Shown here: positions 41,190 through 49,224 of the stretch, piece after piece
How positions within the stretch are numbered: position 1 is the first letter of the stretch
Layout: each line of letters begins with the position of its first letter
From: Acetobacteraceae bacterium ESL0709
GTDB taxonomy: Bacteria; Pseudomonadota; Alphaproteobacteria; Acetobacterales; Acetobacteraceae
Direction of reading: 5' to 3'
Length of the DNA: 64,000 nucleotides
Assembly (NCBI GenBank): GCA_029433415.1
Contig: JAQTIA010000003.1
Coordinates: forward strand, 682,001 to 746,000
Position numbers and translations under genes: made by a program
The notes under the pieces: model-generated
What the model saw: the letters and a program-made list of their open reading frames with translations, nothing else
Database searches by the model: none
What the model was told of the DNA's origin: nothing

Positions 41190-41747
41190 ATGTTCATCAT
41201 GCCACGTCCCGGAGATGCCCTGCTGATTATTGACATGCAGAACGATTTTCTCCCTGGCGGGGCATTGCCTGTCCCCGGTGGGAATGAACTCATTCCTCTG
41301 ATTAACAAGCAGGCCACGTTGGGATTTACGACCGTTGTTGCCAGCCGGGACTGGCACCCTGAAAATCACTGTTCCTTCATTGGCTCGGGCGGGAAATGGC
41401 CACCTCATTGCGTTAAAGAAACAAATGGTGCTGCGTTCGCTCCCTCTCTCCTGTTGCCACCCGGAACTCATATACTTAGTAAAGGCACTTACCCTGAGTG
41501 TGAAAGTTATTCCGCCTTCAAGGATGAAAACGGAACGTCGACCGGTCTTGAGGGATCTCTAAGGTCATATTCAATCAGACGTGTATTTCTCTGTGGAGTT
41601 GCCCTTGATTATTGTGTCAAAGCAAGTGCCCTGGATAGTGTAAAGGCAGGGTTTGAGACGCATCTTCTGCCCGATCTGACACGTTCTATTGGCAAGGCCA
41701 TGGATACGCTGGAATTTTTATGGGGACATGATGTGAGGATTGAATGA
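41190..41747 (+). CDS. pncA: Nicotinamidase
   Basis: This 185-residue isochorismatase-fold hydrolase converts nicotinamide to nicotinate for NAD salvage. The catalytic Asp is in LLIIDMQNDFLPGGAL (residues 11-26), the metal-binding DWHPENH near residue 54, the catalytic Lys in the GGKWPPHCVK stretch near 70, and the nucleophilic Cys in LCGVALDYCVKASAL near 134. Length and motifs match PncA. AAAGGAAAAGC upstream provides the ribosome binding site. The stop overlaps the next gene by four bases (ATGA). Confidence 0.92.
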   Translation: MFIMPRPGDALLIIDMQNDFLPGGALPVPGGNELIPLINKQATLGFTTVVASRDWHPENHCSFIGSGGKWPPHCVKETNGAAFAPSLLLPPGTHILSKGTYPECESYSAFKDENGTSTGLEGSLRSYSIRRVFLCGVALDYCVKASALDSVKAGFETHLLPDLTRSIGKAMDTLEFLWGHDVRIE

Positions 41748-42454
41748 GACAGATTCTACATCTTTCTACCCTATTGGCACTATCCCTTGTGACATTCTCT
41801 TCTGCCAGAGCAGAACTGAATGAAGAAGCGTTCAGGAAGGCGACACCGCGTTCTATTCTTGTTATGCCTCCCGTAATCACCATTTCCGGCGTTTCCAGCG
41901 ATACGGATGGCAAAATCGCAAGTGCTTTTATGTCACAAATAGTTCAGCCCTTGGCAGAAGGGGGCTATTATGTCACTCCTATTGTTAATGAGCTGGAAAC
42001 ATTTCGTCATAGCAGCGCCCGGACACCCGACGTCATTAACAAACTCCCTGCCCAAGAACTTTATAATATTTTTAGTGCGGACACAGCGCTTTACACTCAC
42101 ATGGCCGTATATAATGCCCTTGTAAAAGTGTGGCGTTCTTATGGGATTAATGGCGACTTTCCCGCTTATGACGTCTACAGGACTTGCGATATTACAGAAA
42201 CGCTCGTTGATCTGAAAACGGGACAGACTTTATGGGAGAAAAAGTCCTTTATCGCCGGGAGTGACACAAACAAGAACAAGAGCTTCTGGGGAGAAGTCAA
42301 TATGTCCCTGACGCTGCTGGGTGACATAGCCACTTTTACAACACCGGATAAAACCTATCTGGCCGCAGGGCCCCTTACGGAAAAGGCACTAGCCATCGGT
42401 CAGAAGGACGGTCTCCCCTATGGGCCGCTCTCTCCTCGTTATCGTGAGAAATGA
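41744..42454 (+). CDS. DUF799-like periplasmic protein
   Basis: This 236-residue protein resembles DUF799/GNA1162 (ILVMPPVITISGVSS near residue 38, QPLAEGGYYVTPIVNE near 70, LPAQELYNIFSADTALYTHM near 102). Family members are usually lipoproteins in small operons with a CsgG-like and a DUF4810 lipoprotein. Here the signal peptide ends SSARA with no lipobox cysteine, and those partners are absent. Its start overlaps pncA (ATGA). Function is not known. Confidence 0.7.
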   Translation: MRQILHLSTLLALSLVTFSSARAELNEEAFRKATPRSILVMPPVITISGVSSDTDGKIASAFMSQIVQPLAEGGYYVTPIVNELETFRHSSARTPDVINKLPAQELYNIFSADTALYTHMAVYNALVKVWRSYGINGDFPAYDVYRTCDITETLVDLKTGQTLWEKKSFIAGSDTNKNKSFWGEVNMSLTLLGDIATFTTPDKTYLAAGPLTEKALAIGQKDGLPYGPLSPRYREK

Positions 42455-42477
42455 GATCGTAATTTTTGTGCTAAAAC

Positions 42478-42506
42478 TTGACTCATAATCAGCAAGAAGC
42501 TGTTTC
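42478..42506 (+). promoter_or_regulatory. Candidate promoter for the small ORF locus
   Basis: TTGACTC at 42478-42484 followed after 14 bases by GCTGTTTC (42499-42506) resembles the alphaproteobacterial TTGACGS-N10-14-GCTANAWC pattern with two or three mismatches. It lies directly downstream of the DUF799 gene and upstream of the small ORFs at 42.6-43.4 kb. Confidence 0.35.
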
Positions 42507-42601
42507 TACGTCATATTATTTTTTATATGCAATATTTCCGTATCGTAATTTTCTTGTCAGATAAAGTTAATCTAACCATTTTTAAATAATTTAGACAGAA
42601 A

Positions 42602-42754
42602 ATGACTAACAAACATTTAATCAAACTAGACTATTTTCAGAGTTGCATTCCACCAATACTTTCCGTTAACATTCTCCTTGACTTCTCTTCCAGGATATGG
42701 AAGCGTGTCGACGTCGGACCGAGCGAGAGCTGGAACCTCTCTGCCCAGTCCTAA
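42602..42754 (+). CDS. Possible 50-residue peptide
   Basis: A 50-codon ORF starts MTNKHLIKLDYFQSCIPPIL and ends RVDVGPSESWNLSAQS. I do not recognise it. It is supported mainly by its last part: the segment coding VDVGPSESW shares a 23-base direct repeat with the segment coding NVGPGEKL in the next ORF, in the same reading frame. The ribosome binding site is weak. It could equally be a non-coding leader or the remnant of a duplicated gene. Confidence 0.3.
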   Translation: MTNKHLIKLDYFQSCIPPILSVNILLDFSSRIWKRVDVGPSESWNLSAQS

Positions 42755-42980
42755 CCACAAACTGAGAGGCACTCAGCTATGGCTATGAATGTATTTAACA
42801 TGGGCGACCGTGTTACTGCTAGGGGCGGTCCAGGGGAAGGAACTGTTTCCCCTGGCACTCAGCCCGTAATTTACTCTGCGATAAAACAGGGTGAAATAAC
42901 CTCTTTTTTCACTGAAAAGAGGTGTCAGACGGTACACATTATTACGTATCATCTGAACGTCGGACCGGGCGAGAAGCTAG
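42711..42980 (+). repeat. 23-base direct repeat, two copies
   Basis: acgtcggaccgagcgaga at 42711-42728 recurs as acgtcggaccgggcgaga at 42957-42974, with similarity continuing for about six more bases allowing one inserted base. The copies are 246 bases apart and are read in the same frame, giving VGPSES and VGPGEK. They point to duplication of a gene end or to a shared RNA or protein signal. Confidence 0.6.
42762..42776 (+). promoter_or_regulatory. Hairpin over the ribosome binding site of the 76-residue ORF
   Basis: CTGAG-AGGCA-CTCAG (42762-42776) forms a five-bp stem that ends two bases before the ATG at 42779. The AGAGG ribosome binding site lies partly in the stem and partly in the loop, so folding could limit translation. 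Confidence 0.35.
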
Positions 42981-43009
42981 CGTCTCGTCGTACATTCCAC
43001 TTCTGCTGA
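42779..43009 (+). CDS. Small protein of unknown function
   Basis: This 76-residue protein is not recognised. It begins MAMNVFNMGDRVTARGGPGE, contains two cysteines (one at the C-terminus, FHFC), and has glycine/proline-rich segments (RGGPGEGTVSPG, NVGPGEKL). No signal peptide or membrane segment is visible. AGAGG about ten bases before the ATG lies in a small hairpin. The 3' part shares a direct repeat with the preceding small ORF. The next ORF begins 16 bases later on the same strand. Confidence 0.5.
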   Translation: MAMNVFNMGDRVTARGGPGEGTVSPGTQPVIYSAIKQGEITSFFTEKRCQTVHIITYHLNVGPGEKLASRRTFHFC

Positions 43010-43025
43010 AATAATTAATAATTAT

Positions 43026-43406
43026 ATGTACTCTCAGTTTGTGAGAAGCGTCGTGCGACAATGGAGCAGGGCTTTTCAAGGTCCTGATTTACAGACGTCG
43101 CACGACGCCTCAACCCTCATTTCTGCTATGCGCTCTTGTATAGACCGCTACCCAGTATGCTATTTTCTTAACCGGCAGGAACTCAGGGCGTTTTCAGCCT
43201 TTCTTGACGCTCTCATAGCATTATCGGGAGCCGGGACAGAGCTGACACGCTTCAATCCCCCACTTCTGACCCTCCAGGACAAAATTATTAATTCTTCCAT
43301 GGGACTAATGTTGCGCCAGCATGATCTGGAATTATTGGATCATGTTCTTCTGCAACTTGAAGCAACACTGCGAACTGAAAAGAAAATACCTCTTCCCAGT
43401 TCCTGA
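43026..43406 (+). CDS. Small helical protein of unknown function
   Basis: This 126-residue protein, starting MYSQFVRSVVRQWSRAFQG, is not recognised. It looks mostly alpha-helical and cytoplasmic, with two Cys near residues 38-45 (MRSCIDRYPVCYF). No signal peptide is present. The ribosome binding site is weak in AT-rich sequence. It lies 16 bases after the 76-residue ORF and converges with the GH144-like gene. Confidence 0.55.
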   Translation: MYSQFVRSVVRQWSRAFQGPDLQTSHDASTLISAMRSCIDRYPVCYFLNRQELRAFSAFLDALIALSGAGTELTRFNPPLLTLQDKIINSSMGLMLRQHDLELLDHVLLQLEATLRTEKKIPLPSS

Positions 43407-43424
43407 GATTATCATGGGGGAGAA

Positions 43425-44879
43425 TTAATGAGAACGTCTCTCCCCCAGCCACCCTCCTCTGAAACCAGCTTTATTTAGCGCCGTACGGATAACAGGATTT
43501 TTCTTCATGACATTCCAGACAAATTGACTGCGATAATTCTCAATCATAAGCAAGATCGGCCCCTGATCAATGCCGATTTGCTGTCCATCAGCCCAGAAAC
43601 CATTTTCCGTCTTGAAAGTCGGATTAAACGCATCAACAAAGCCATAGCGATTATAGATTCTATCGCCGTAACGACGTTTCATTTCCTTTAGTGCCGGCAG
43701 GGCAATTTCAGGCGCAATGGCAACAGAGCCTCCTGCCGCAGTCGGCGCAATGGTCCCATCATCATTGATATAATCACGCCCCGCACCACGGGCACTATAA
43801 GAAAGAAAATGTCTTTTAATGCCATCCTGCTCTTTCGTGATATCGCCAGGACCATCGCTGGCTGTCAGCCCCCAGACATCCTGGCTGTAATCTGACCAAT
43901 TTCCCGGATTGGCCTTGGCATATTCACGCTGTGCGTAGACTGCCTCGCGGCTATTTTTGAAATAATCCGTTTCATGTCTACGATTGAAAGAATCCTTGAT
44001 CTCCCGAAAATCAATCCACGATTCTGTATATTGATGCCCAAATAGCGGCGCAAAATTCAGGAATGTATGTCCCTGAAACTGCCCCCACTGGTTATTATAG
44101 GTTTGCGTCCAATCTTTCCATAAGGCCGACGGCAGGGGATGTGTTGGCGAGGCGAGGGCCAGAAGATAGATGATTAGCCCCTCATTATAGCCCTTCCAGT
44201 CAACAGGAATAAATTTATCAGGCGGGAACCACCCCATGCTGAGCCATTGGCCATTATGGCGCATCCATTGCCAATCCACCCGGCGGTAAAGACGGTTAGC
44301 AATCGTTCTGATTTCCTTTTCCTGCGGTGTTGCGCGATCATAATAGGACTGGGTAAAAAGCACACCTCCCATCAACAAGGCGGTATCCACACTGGAAAGT
44401 TCGGACCATTCTGCCACACGCAGACCCGTTTTTGGGTCAAGAAAATGATAATAGAACCCATGGAAACCCGCCGCACCGACCGGTTTGTCATTCTGTGGCA
44501 ACCTATCAAGGAAACGCAGTGTCGTTAATGTGCGATCAACAGCCTGCTTGCGGGTAATATACCCTCTCTGCACGCCGATTCCATAAGACGTAAGCCCAAA
44601 CCCGACACTCGCAATACTGGCCGCGCCGTCTGGCACAGGCGTACGGTCCGGGATAAGACCATTTTGCGAATTTGCATTATCCCAGAACCAGTCAAACGTC
44701 CGATGCTCAAGATCATCAAGAAAAATCCTGTCATCTTCACTCAAATTTTGAGTCTTTTCATCCCCTCCACTCTGTGAAGATGTCGTCATATTCGCCATTT
44801 CCAAAGCATGAGAAGGAGAATTCAAAACCGTAAAAGTGACGACCGCTCCCAAAAGCAAAAAGGAAAGATAATGAAACAT
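43425..44879 (-). CDS. Secreted glycoamylase/GH144-like glycoside hydrolase
   Basis: This 484-residue protein has a signal peptide (MFHYLSFLLLGAVVTF..., cleavage after NSPSHA) and a catalytic domain of the Glycoamylase type (PF10091), which overlaps GH144 endo-beta-1,2-glucanases. Family landmarks include EHRTFDWFWDNANSQNGLIPDR near residue 60, SSVDTALLMGGVL near residue 170, and AGGSVAIAPEIALPALKEM near residue 380. It probably cleaves beta-glucan or related exopolysaccharide in the periplasm or outside. I chose the ATG at 44879, preceded by AAGGA, over one 14 codons upstream. The exact substrate cannot be read from sequence. Confidence 0.82.
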   Translation of the reverse strand: MFHYLSFLLLGAVVTFTVLNSPSHALEMANMTTSSQSGGDEKTQNLSEDDRIFLDDLEHRTFDWFWDNANSQNGLIPDRTPVPDGAASIASVGFGLTSYGIGVQRGYITRKQAVDRTLTTLRFLDRLPQNDKPVGAAGFHGFYYHFLDPKTGLRVAEWSELSSVDTALLMGGVLFTQSYYDRATPQEKEIRTIANRLYRRVDWQWMRHNGQWLSMGWFPPDKFIPVDWKGYNEGLIIYLLALASPTHPLPSALWKDWTQTYNNQWGQFQGHTFLNFAPLFGHQYTESWIDFREIKDSFNRRHETDYFKNSREAVYAQREYAKANPGNWSDYSQDVWGLTASDGPGDITKEQDGIKRHFLSYSARGAGRDYINDDGTIAPTAAGGSVAIAPEIALPALKEMKRRYGDRIYNRYGFVDAFNPTFKTENGFWADGQQIGIDQGPILLMIENYRSQFVWNVMKKNPVIRTALNKAGFRGGWLGERRSH

Positions 44880-45112
44880 ATTCCTTCTGTGGGATTGTCT
44901 AGAAAACGCATTTCCAAGCAAAAAGATTCTCCCGATTTGTTTTTCCTTATTTTCCCGGGATTATTCCGTAATCATACCCCAAACGTGCCCGACCCATGTC
45001 GCGGAAAGGCCCCACCTTTCCTCCGAAATGAACGAGCAAAAGGACGGGAGCATTAAATTCAACCGCCCCCACAAACAAAATTATGGAATAAAATACTCGC
45101 CCCGGGACAGCC

Positions 45113-45475
45113 TTATGCGGAGGCACCCTCCCCTTGGGACAAAATGTCAACCAAATCCTTATCATCATGTTTCAGAAGCCCTGCCACATTGGCATAGGCC
45201 TCCTCAACAACGACGAAAAGATCGCGAAACTTCTCTGAAAGAGGAGAGTGTTTAATATAGCTGATAATATTATTAAGGATGTTACTGCAGATCTTCAGCG
45301 GGCATATATCAGACCGATCAAAAGCAAGTTTGAAACTCGCCAGGGCCTCAGATGTCAACTCTATGACATTCTCAAGGAAATAAGAGGATTCCCTCGGCTC
45401 ATAGGCCGCAGCCATCTGACGAAAATGGCAATAAGCATCCAACTTTAACAAACTTTGTTCAGCATCCACGACCAT
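45113..45475 (-). CDS. Small helical protein, copy 1 of a local family
   Basis: This protein of about 120 residues starts MVVDAEQSLLKLDAYCHFRQ and is not recognised. It is paralogous to the protein encoded at 45767-46132: both share AEQxLL, YCxFxxM, a CPLKIC or CLLKMC block and a C-terminal VEEAYANV/VKQAYSDV helix. It appears all-helical and cytoplasmic. I chose the ATG at 45475, preceded by TAAGGTTA and aligned with the paralogue start; the frame is open nine codons farther back. A -35/-10 pair, TTGTAA-N17-TAAAAT, lies upstream near 45555-45585 on the minus strand. Confidence 0.6.
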   Translation of the reverse strand: MVVDAEQSLLKLDAYCHFRQMAAAYEPRESSYFLENVIELTSEALASFKLAFDRSDICPLKICSNILNNIISYIKHSPLSEKFRDLFVVVEEAYANVAGLLKHDDKDLVDILSQGEGASA

Positions 45476-45766
45476 TAACCTTACAGGAAAGATCAAAACC
45501 AACTCAGATGAACCTGTATCAACGACGCGATTTTACCCTAAAAGGCGAAAACTCTCAATAATTTTATATAATGTTAAAACCTGTTACAATTATCCACTAA
45601 GCCTCTCAGAAAAGCCAGCTTCGTACCCTATCTGCTTTGTTAAGACAAAAAGCGTCAAAATGCACATGCTGTGACCCTGGAACACCAAAAGTTAATTTAC
45701 CCTTAATACAGACTCTGTTCCTTATTAAAAGGTAAATTAATTCCTGAATGATCGTATCCTGTAAAA

Positions 45767-46132
45767 TCAGGCGGACACCGCCATAAACATCTGTGATTCC
45801 ATTGTAGCCTGCGGACAATTACACGCGCCATCATGCTTCGACAGCATCTTCCTCACATCGGAATAAGCCTGTTTCACAAGTGACAGGAGATCCTTATAAC
45901 GTGAGTGCCGGACGTAATCCTCAAGAATGCGCAACACGTTCTGAAGCGTGTTATTGCACATCTTTAAAAGGCAAGTCGCCCCGCTATTTTCGGCCAGTTT
46001 ATACACAGCAAGGTCGTGCTCAATCAGGGTATGCACTCGCCGAAAGAGGCAGCCATGCCTTTCTACCCCAGCTGTCATACGCTGAAACTGGCAATATGAA
46101 GATATACCTAACAGGCATTGCTCGGCATTCAT
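45767..46132 (-). CDS. Small helical protein, copy 2 of a local family
   Basis: This 121-residue protein starts MNAEQCLLGISSYCQFQRMT and is a paralogue of the gene at 45113-45475. Six cysteines are present, including ATCLLKMCNN and DGACNCPQ near the C-terminus. GGAGG seven bases before the ATG is an excellent ribosome binding site, so the ORF is very likely translated. The family is unknown to me; short helical proteins of this size could be adaptors or phasin-like proteins, but nothing specific is seen. The two copies are about 290 bases apart on the same strand, and a decayed third copy lies farther upstream. Confidence 0.65.
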   Translation of the reverse strand: MNAEQCLLGISSYCQFQRMTAGVERHGCLFRRVHTLIEHDLAVYKLAENSGATCLLKMCNNTLQNVLRILEDYVRHSRYKDLLSLVKQAYSDVRKMLSKHDGACNCPQATMESQMFMAVSA

Positions 46133-46704
46133 AATTCTGCCTCCGCGAAAATTAATTCAATTCTGTTTCTGTGTCTCTTGATGCTAAATCAGAAATAATA
46201 TTTTTGACAACATTATTTTACGTATACACCACATAATTACAGATTATTATCATCTTAAATAAAAAAATACTTCAAAATTTTTATTCATTAAAAGAAATAA
46301 TTTTTCATTTATTAAATTTACCCATAATAAACATATTTATGCCTCTTTTTTGCCCTAATTTAATCAGTGTAAAAAATCTGATCCATTTGACGAGAACATT
46401 TTTCTGTTACTCTTGCTTCGCCAAAACGTAGTTCCATATATTTAATAACGGAAAATCTTTACTCCCATGATGGACTGCCACACAGTTTCGTAAAGCAGGT
46501 TGATTTGAGAAAGAAATCTCCCTTTATGAATAGAAGAAAAAATTAAAAATATTTTCATATATGAGAATCACCCCCATATCATCATCCCAATAGTGGCGGT
46601 GACATCGGGCAGGGCTGGACTCTGTTAGCGCCTAAAGCAGTCATTGAGTGCACAGACGCCCTCGACCTTCTTCTTCATAAATTTTACGCCTCGTAATTTA
46701 TTAT
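46133..46704. other. AT-rich intergenic stretch
   Basis: About 570 bases, very AT-rich between 46190 and 46440, contain no credible gene. The composition differs sharply from the core regions. It probably contains the promoter for copy 2, but AT-richness makes any -10 call unreliable. Confidence 0.4.
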
Positions 46705-47188
46705 TTAGGATCCTATAGAAACAAGCTTTAACGGCAGCTTTCTTCCCTTCCGTCCCCTCTGCTGTTCTTCCATCCGATAAAGCGACCAGTGCAGAGTGCG
46801 GGATTGCTGTAAAAATGAGAGACACTTCTTTGTACACTCAACAAACGCGGCACTAAAATCTGCGTGTGCAGAAAAAACATCTTCGATCTCGCAGCAGGCA
46901 TTATAAATAGTCCAAAATTTCAATCAGCGCGTCTGCGCTCTCTCGGCCCGCTCTACCCATTCAATGAACGCCCATAATCTGCCAGTAACGATATGTCCAT
47001 CTGATGATCAATTTCCCGTAGGACCTTATAATCACGCTATAAATCTTCATTGCCGATCGCACATGACAGGAACAATAGGCATAGGCTTCATAAGCTGACA
47101 TATCCTGAAGCGCCTTCAAGCTATCCCATAAATGGTCGTAATGTTCCTTATACTCAAAGGATAAAAGAGATCAGTCAGAATGATTCAT
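46705..47188 (-). pseudogene. Decayed third copy of the local small-protein family
   Basis: Reading leftward from ATG 47188 (preceded by AAGGGAAGG), the frame stops at codon 6, then continues as EYKEHYDHLWDSLKALQDMS and AYCSCHVRSAMKIY. A shift is needed to read RDYKVLREIDHQMDISLLAD, another for FIEWVERAERAQTR, and a further one to reach IYNACCEIEDVF and AAFVECTKKCLSFLQQ. The YC-x-C/F block and the last helix match copies 1 and 2 at 45.1-46.1 kb in order and spacing. Multiple stops and frameshifts indicate a dead gene. The similarity is weak, so the family link is moderately supported. Confidence 0.45.
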
Positions 47189-47202
47189 ACCTTCCCTTAA
47201 TT

Positions 47203-47481
47203 TTACGACCATCTTTGCCAGAGCGTAGTCACGATAGATGGTATAAGAAACAGAAGCCCCGGACAGGCAATCAGAACGCCACCCCACCAAGGCCAACCCA
47301 GGACATTCACCGCTCCCATGTAACTGCCAATCATGACAACCAAAGACGTGCACAGAAAGAAGCCAGTTGCCAAGGCAATAACAGCCACAACGCTTCCCCA
47401 GCTGGCTTGCAACCCTATAACGCTCAGATAAAGTTCAAAAAGACCCAAACCCATTGAGCCAAACATAAGTAATTGCGGCAT
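47203..47481 (-). CDS. Small three-helix membrane protein
   Basis: This 92-residue protein is not recognised. It has about three hydrophobic segments: MFGSMGLGLFELYLSVIGL, VVAVIALATGFFLCTSLVVM and WGGVLIACPGLLFLIPSIV. It should be an inner membrane protein. AAGGG about nine bases before the ATG serves as ribosome binding site. It is the last gene of the leftward run of small envelope proteins from 49.1 kb. Confidence 0.55.
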   Translation of the reverse strand: MPQLLMFGSMGLGLFELYLSVIGLQASWGSVVAVIALATGFFLCTSLVVMIGSYMGAVNVLGWPWWGGVLIACPGLLFLIPSIVTTLWQRWS

Positions 47482-47517
47482 GGGGCAAAACCCTTTTTAT
47501 AAAAGTGTGGGCCAGAT

Positions 47518-47886
47518 CTAATAAGGGCTACGATAACCTCTCCGGCCAGTATGAGGGTTGATATTTCCCCTCGTACTCCAGTTATCCAGTTTGGTATGAT
47601 TCGGTATGGTGGAATAATGGCCCTGCACATACTGACCATTTCGCCTGATATAACCCTGCGTATAATGTTCCGGCGGCGATGGCTGTGGGTGGTCATAGTG
47701 ATTAAGGGCATCACTTAACCGATTTGCTCTTTCCATCGACCGGGCCATACTTCCTCCCATACGCGGCATGCCCCACCCATAAGGGGCAGTCGGGCCAGAA
47801 GAAAAATTATTGGCCAAGGCCAATGATGGTAAAAACACACCTGATCCTGACATTAAAATAACGAGGTATTTCTTTGAAATCTTCAT
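47518..47886 (-). CDS. Small secreted protein with YVQGHY-NWSTRGN motif
   Basis: This 122-residue protein has a signal peptide ending SLALA. Its C-terminal 45 residues, GYIRRNGQYVQGHYSTIPN followed by DNWSTRGNINPHTGRRG, match a motif seen in many short secreted proteins of Proteobacteria (Y-x-R-x-x-G-x-Y-V-x-x-H-x-R/S-T-x-P-N ... N-x-S-T-x-G-N-x-N-P-x-T-G). Its function is unknown. The middle is rich in Met, Pro and His. It lies between the lipoprotein at 47939-48475 and the membrane protein at 47203-47481. Confidence 0.65.
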   Translation of the reverse strand: MKISKKYLVILMSGSGVFLPSLALANNFSSGPTAPYGWGMPRMGGSMARSMERANRLSDALNHYDHPQPSPPEHYTQGYIRRNGQYVQGHYSTIPNHTKLDNWSTRGNINPHTGRRGYRSPY

Positions 47887-47938
47887 GGTCGTTTCCTCAT
47901 TTTATTGATTCAATGTCCTAGAAAACGGGAGGTCCACT

Positions 47939-48475
47939 CTAATAACCTTCATAGCCGCTTCCATATTGAAATGACGGTGCATTATTTGATTGATAATCCT
48001 GCAAGGCCTGGGCATCCTGAATGGCTATCGGGTCACCCTGATAAAGACCCATAAAGCGGGGATTATCTGTCACAAACTGCCTCCTTGCCATTGCCATGGC
48101 CACATCAGACGGGAAACCCCTCAGCAGATATGACTGATAGGGCCGTGCAAATTGTGGTGACCGAAGAGCTTCCTCAAAGGCAGCCATATCCACCTGTCTC
48201 TGGGTAGCTGCCGGGTTCCAGCCCAATATGGCAAACCCTAATTGGGCAGCAGGCGAAACATTATTGTACCAGGGACCATTGACGTTTTCATGCGTCCCTG
48301 ATGGCTGAGCAGGTTGAGCCTGCACAGTCTGCTTAAATTGAGCGGGAGAATTATTATGAGAAACAGGCGATGGTTTTCTGAATAATGCACAACCTGCCGT
48401 GCTTAATAGCAATATTATGGAAACAGTGATTGTGACGATACATCTCACGTCCCTCAACGGACATACCTCTTTCAT
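47939..48475 (-). CDS. Small lipoprotein of unknown function
   Basis: This 178-residue protein carries a lipobox (LLSTAGC, Cys near residue 29). After a Pro/Gln-rich linker it has a domain of about 75 residues containing FPSDVAMAMARRQFVTDNPRF near residue 120. That domain resembles the one in the adjacent 82-residue gene upstream (YPDDVAAALARVSLMKAHPD). Its start overlaps the stop of that gene by four bases (ATGA). Function is unknown. Confidence 0.6.
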   Translation of the reverse strand: MKEVCPLRDVRCIVTITVSIILLLSTAGCALFRKPSPVSHNNSPAQFKQTVQAQPAQPSGTHENVNGPWYNNVSPAAQLGFAILGWNPAATQRQVDMAAFEEALRSPQFARPYQSYLLRGFPSDVAMAMARRQFVTDNPRFMGLYQGDPIAIQDAQALQDYQSNNAPSFQYGSGYEGY

Positions 48476-48720
48476 GGAACTATCTCCTGAGTGGGTATAT
48501 AACCCTGCAAACAGGCCTGATCCTGCTCTGAAAGAGAATCACGCTGATAATTTATCAAAACATCCGGATGAGCTTTCATAAGACTCACTCTGGCCAGAGC
48601 GGCAGCCACATCATCAGGGTAGCTAGCGCGAAAAGACTGTACAAGGCGCCCAAACTCGTAAGAGTGCATCAGGGCCTGATAAGTCCCATGATGAAACCCT
48701 CTCTTCAGGGATGACACCAA
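48472..48720 (-). CDS. Small protein paralogous to the adjacent lipoprotein domain
   Basis: This ORF of up to 82 residues contains SFRASYPDDVAAALARVSL near residue 28, aligning along its length with the C-terminal domain of the next gene. It lacks the signal peptide and lipobox of that gene. The start is unclear: the upstream candidates are TTG or GTG at 48720-48717, with GAGGGA about 12 bases away, or an internal ATG. An in-frame stop lies just before. It may be a truncated duplicate. Confidence 0.45.
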   Translation of the reverse strand: MVSSLKRGFHHGTYQALMHSYEFGRLVQSFRASYPDDVAAALARVSLMKAHPDVLINYQRDSLSEQDQACLQGYIPTQEIVP

Positions 48721-48771
48721 CCAAACCAGAAATCCCTCTTAACCATAGGCCGAGCGCATGCCGCCAATATC

Positions 48772-49116
48772 CTACGCCGCCATCATAACAGTCCGGGCAA
48801 GCTGCTCACGACGAGCCTGTTGCTCACGCAGCAAGGCCAAAGCTATTTCCTGCGCCTGTTCTTCTGCGATGCGATCCTGATTGGCGAGACGTTCTCTCAC
48901 AGCCCGAAGCATTTCTAATTCGATGTCATGAACCTCTTCGATCTGACGCAATCCATCACCATGGTTTATCCATGCCGGAAGCCTCTGTTCAGAAATGGAG
49001 GAAACCGAACTATCTTCCGCGGAAGAGTTAGCCTGACAAAAAGCAATACTCCCCTGGAGCAGAGTGATACAGCAAAAGGCCACTGTTACGCTGCCCCTCA
49101 AAGTCATTATGGACAT
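48772..49116 (-). CDS. Small secreted coiled-coil protein
   Basis: This 114-residue protein has a signal-peptide-like N-terminus (hydrophobic VTVAFCCITLLQGSIA, residues 10-25). The last 60 residues are a charged, Ala/Glu/Arg-rich helix with coiled-coil spacing (AEEQAQEIALALLREQQARR). A GGGAGAGGAG block precedes the first ATG. It is the first gene of the leftward run and is divergent from the XRE regulator. No family recognised. Confidence 0.55.
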   Translation of the reverse strand: MSIMTLRGSVTVAFCCITLLQGSIAFCQANSSAEDSSVSSISEQRLPAWINHGDGLRQIEEVHDIELEMLRAVRERLANQDRIAEEQAQEIALALLREQQARREQLARTVMMAA

Positions 49117-49224
49117 TCTCCTCTCCCCTGAACCACAACCTGTAGCTATGTCTTAAAAGAGAAAATATCCTGTTTTGGGATATTTTTCAATATCACTTCT
49201 ACAGAGCCTTTTGCAGAGGCTCTC

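Noticed and set aside
43414-43446. GGGGGAGA/TCTCCCCC inverted repeat between convergent genes
   Set aside because: It includes the end of the GH144-like coding sequence and lacks a T run. It could be chance.
45588-45598. Single DnaA-box-like sequence ttatccact
   Set aside because: One imperfect box without clustering, AT-rich unwinding element or origin genes nearby does not support a replication origin.
45606-45818. 70-codon minus-strand ORF downstream of copy 2 of the small helical family
   Set aside because: It overlaps the end of the better-supported gene at 45767-46132 in another frame and has no ribosome binding site.
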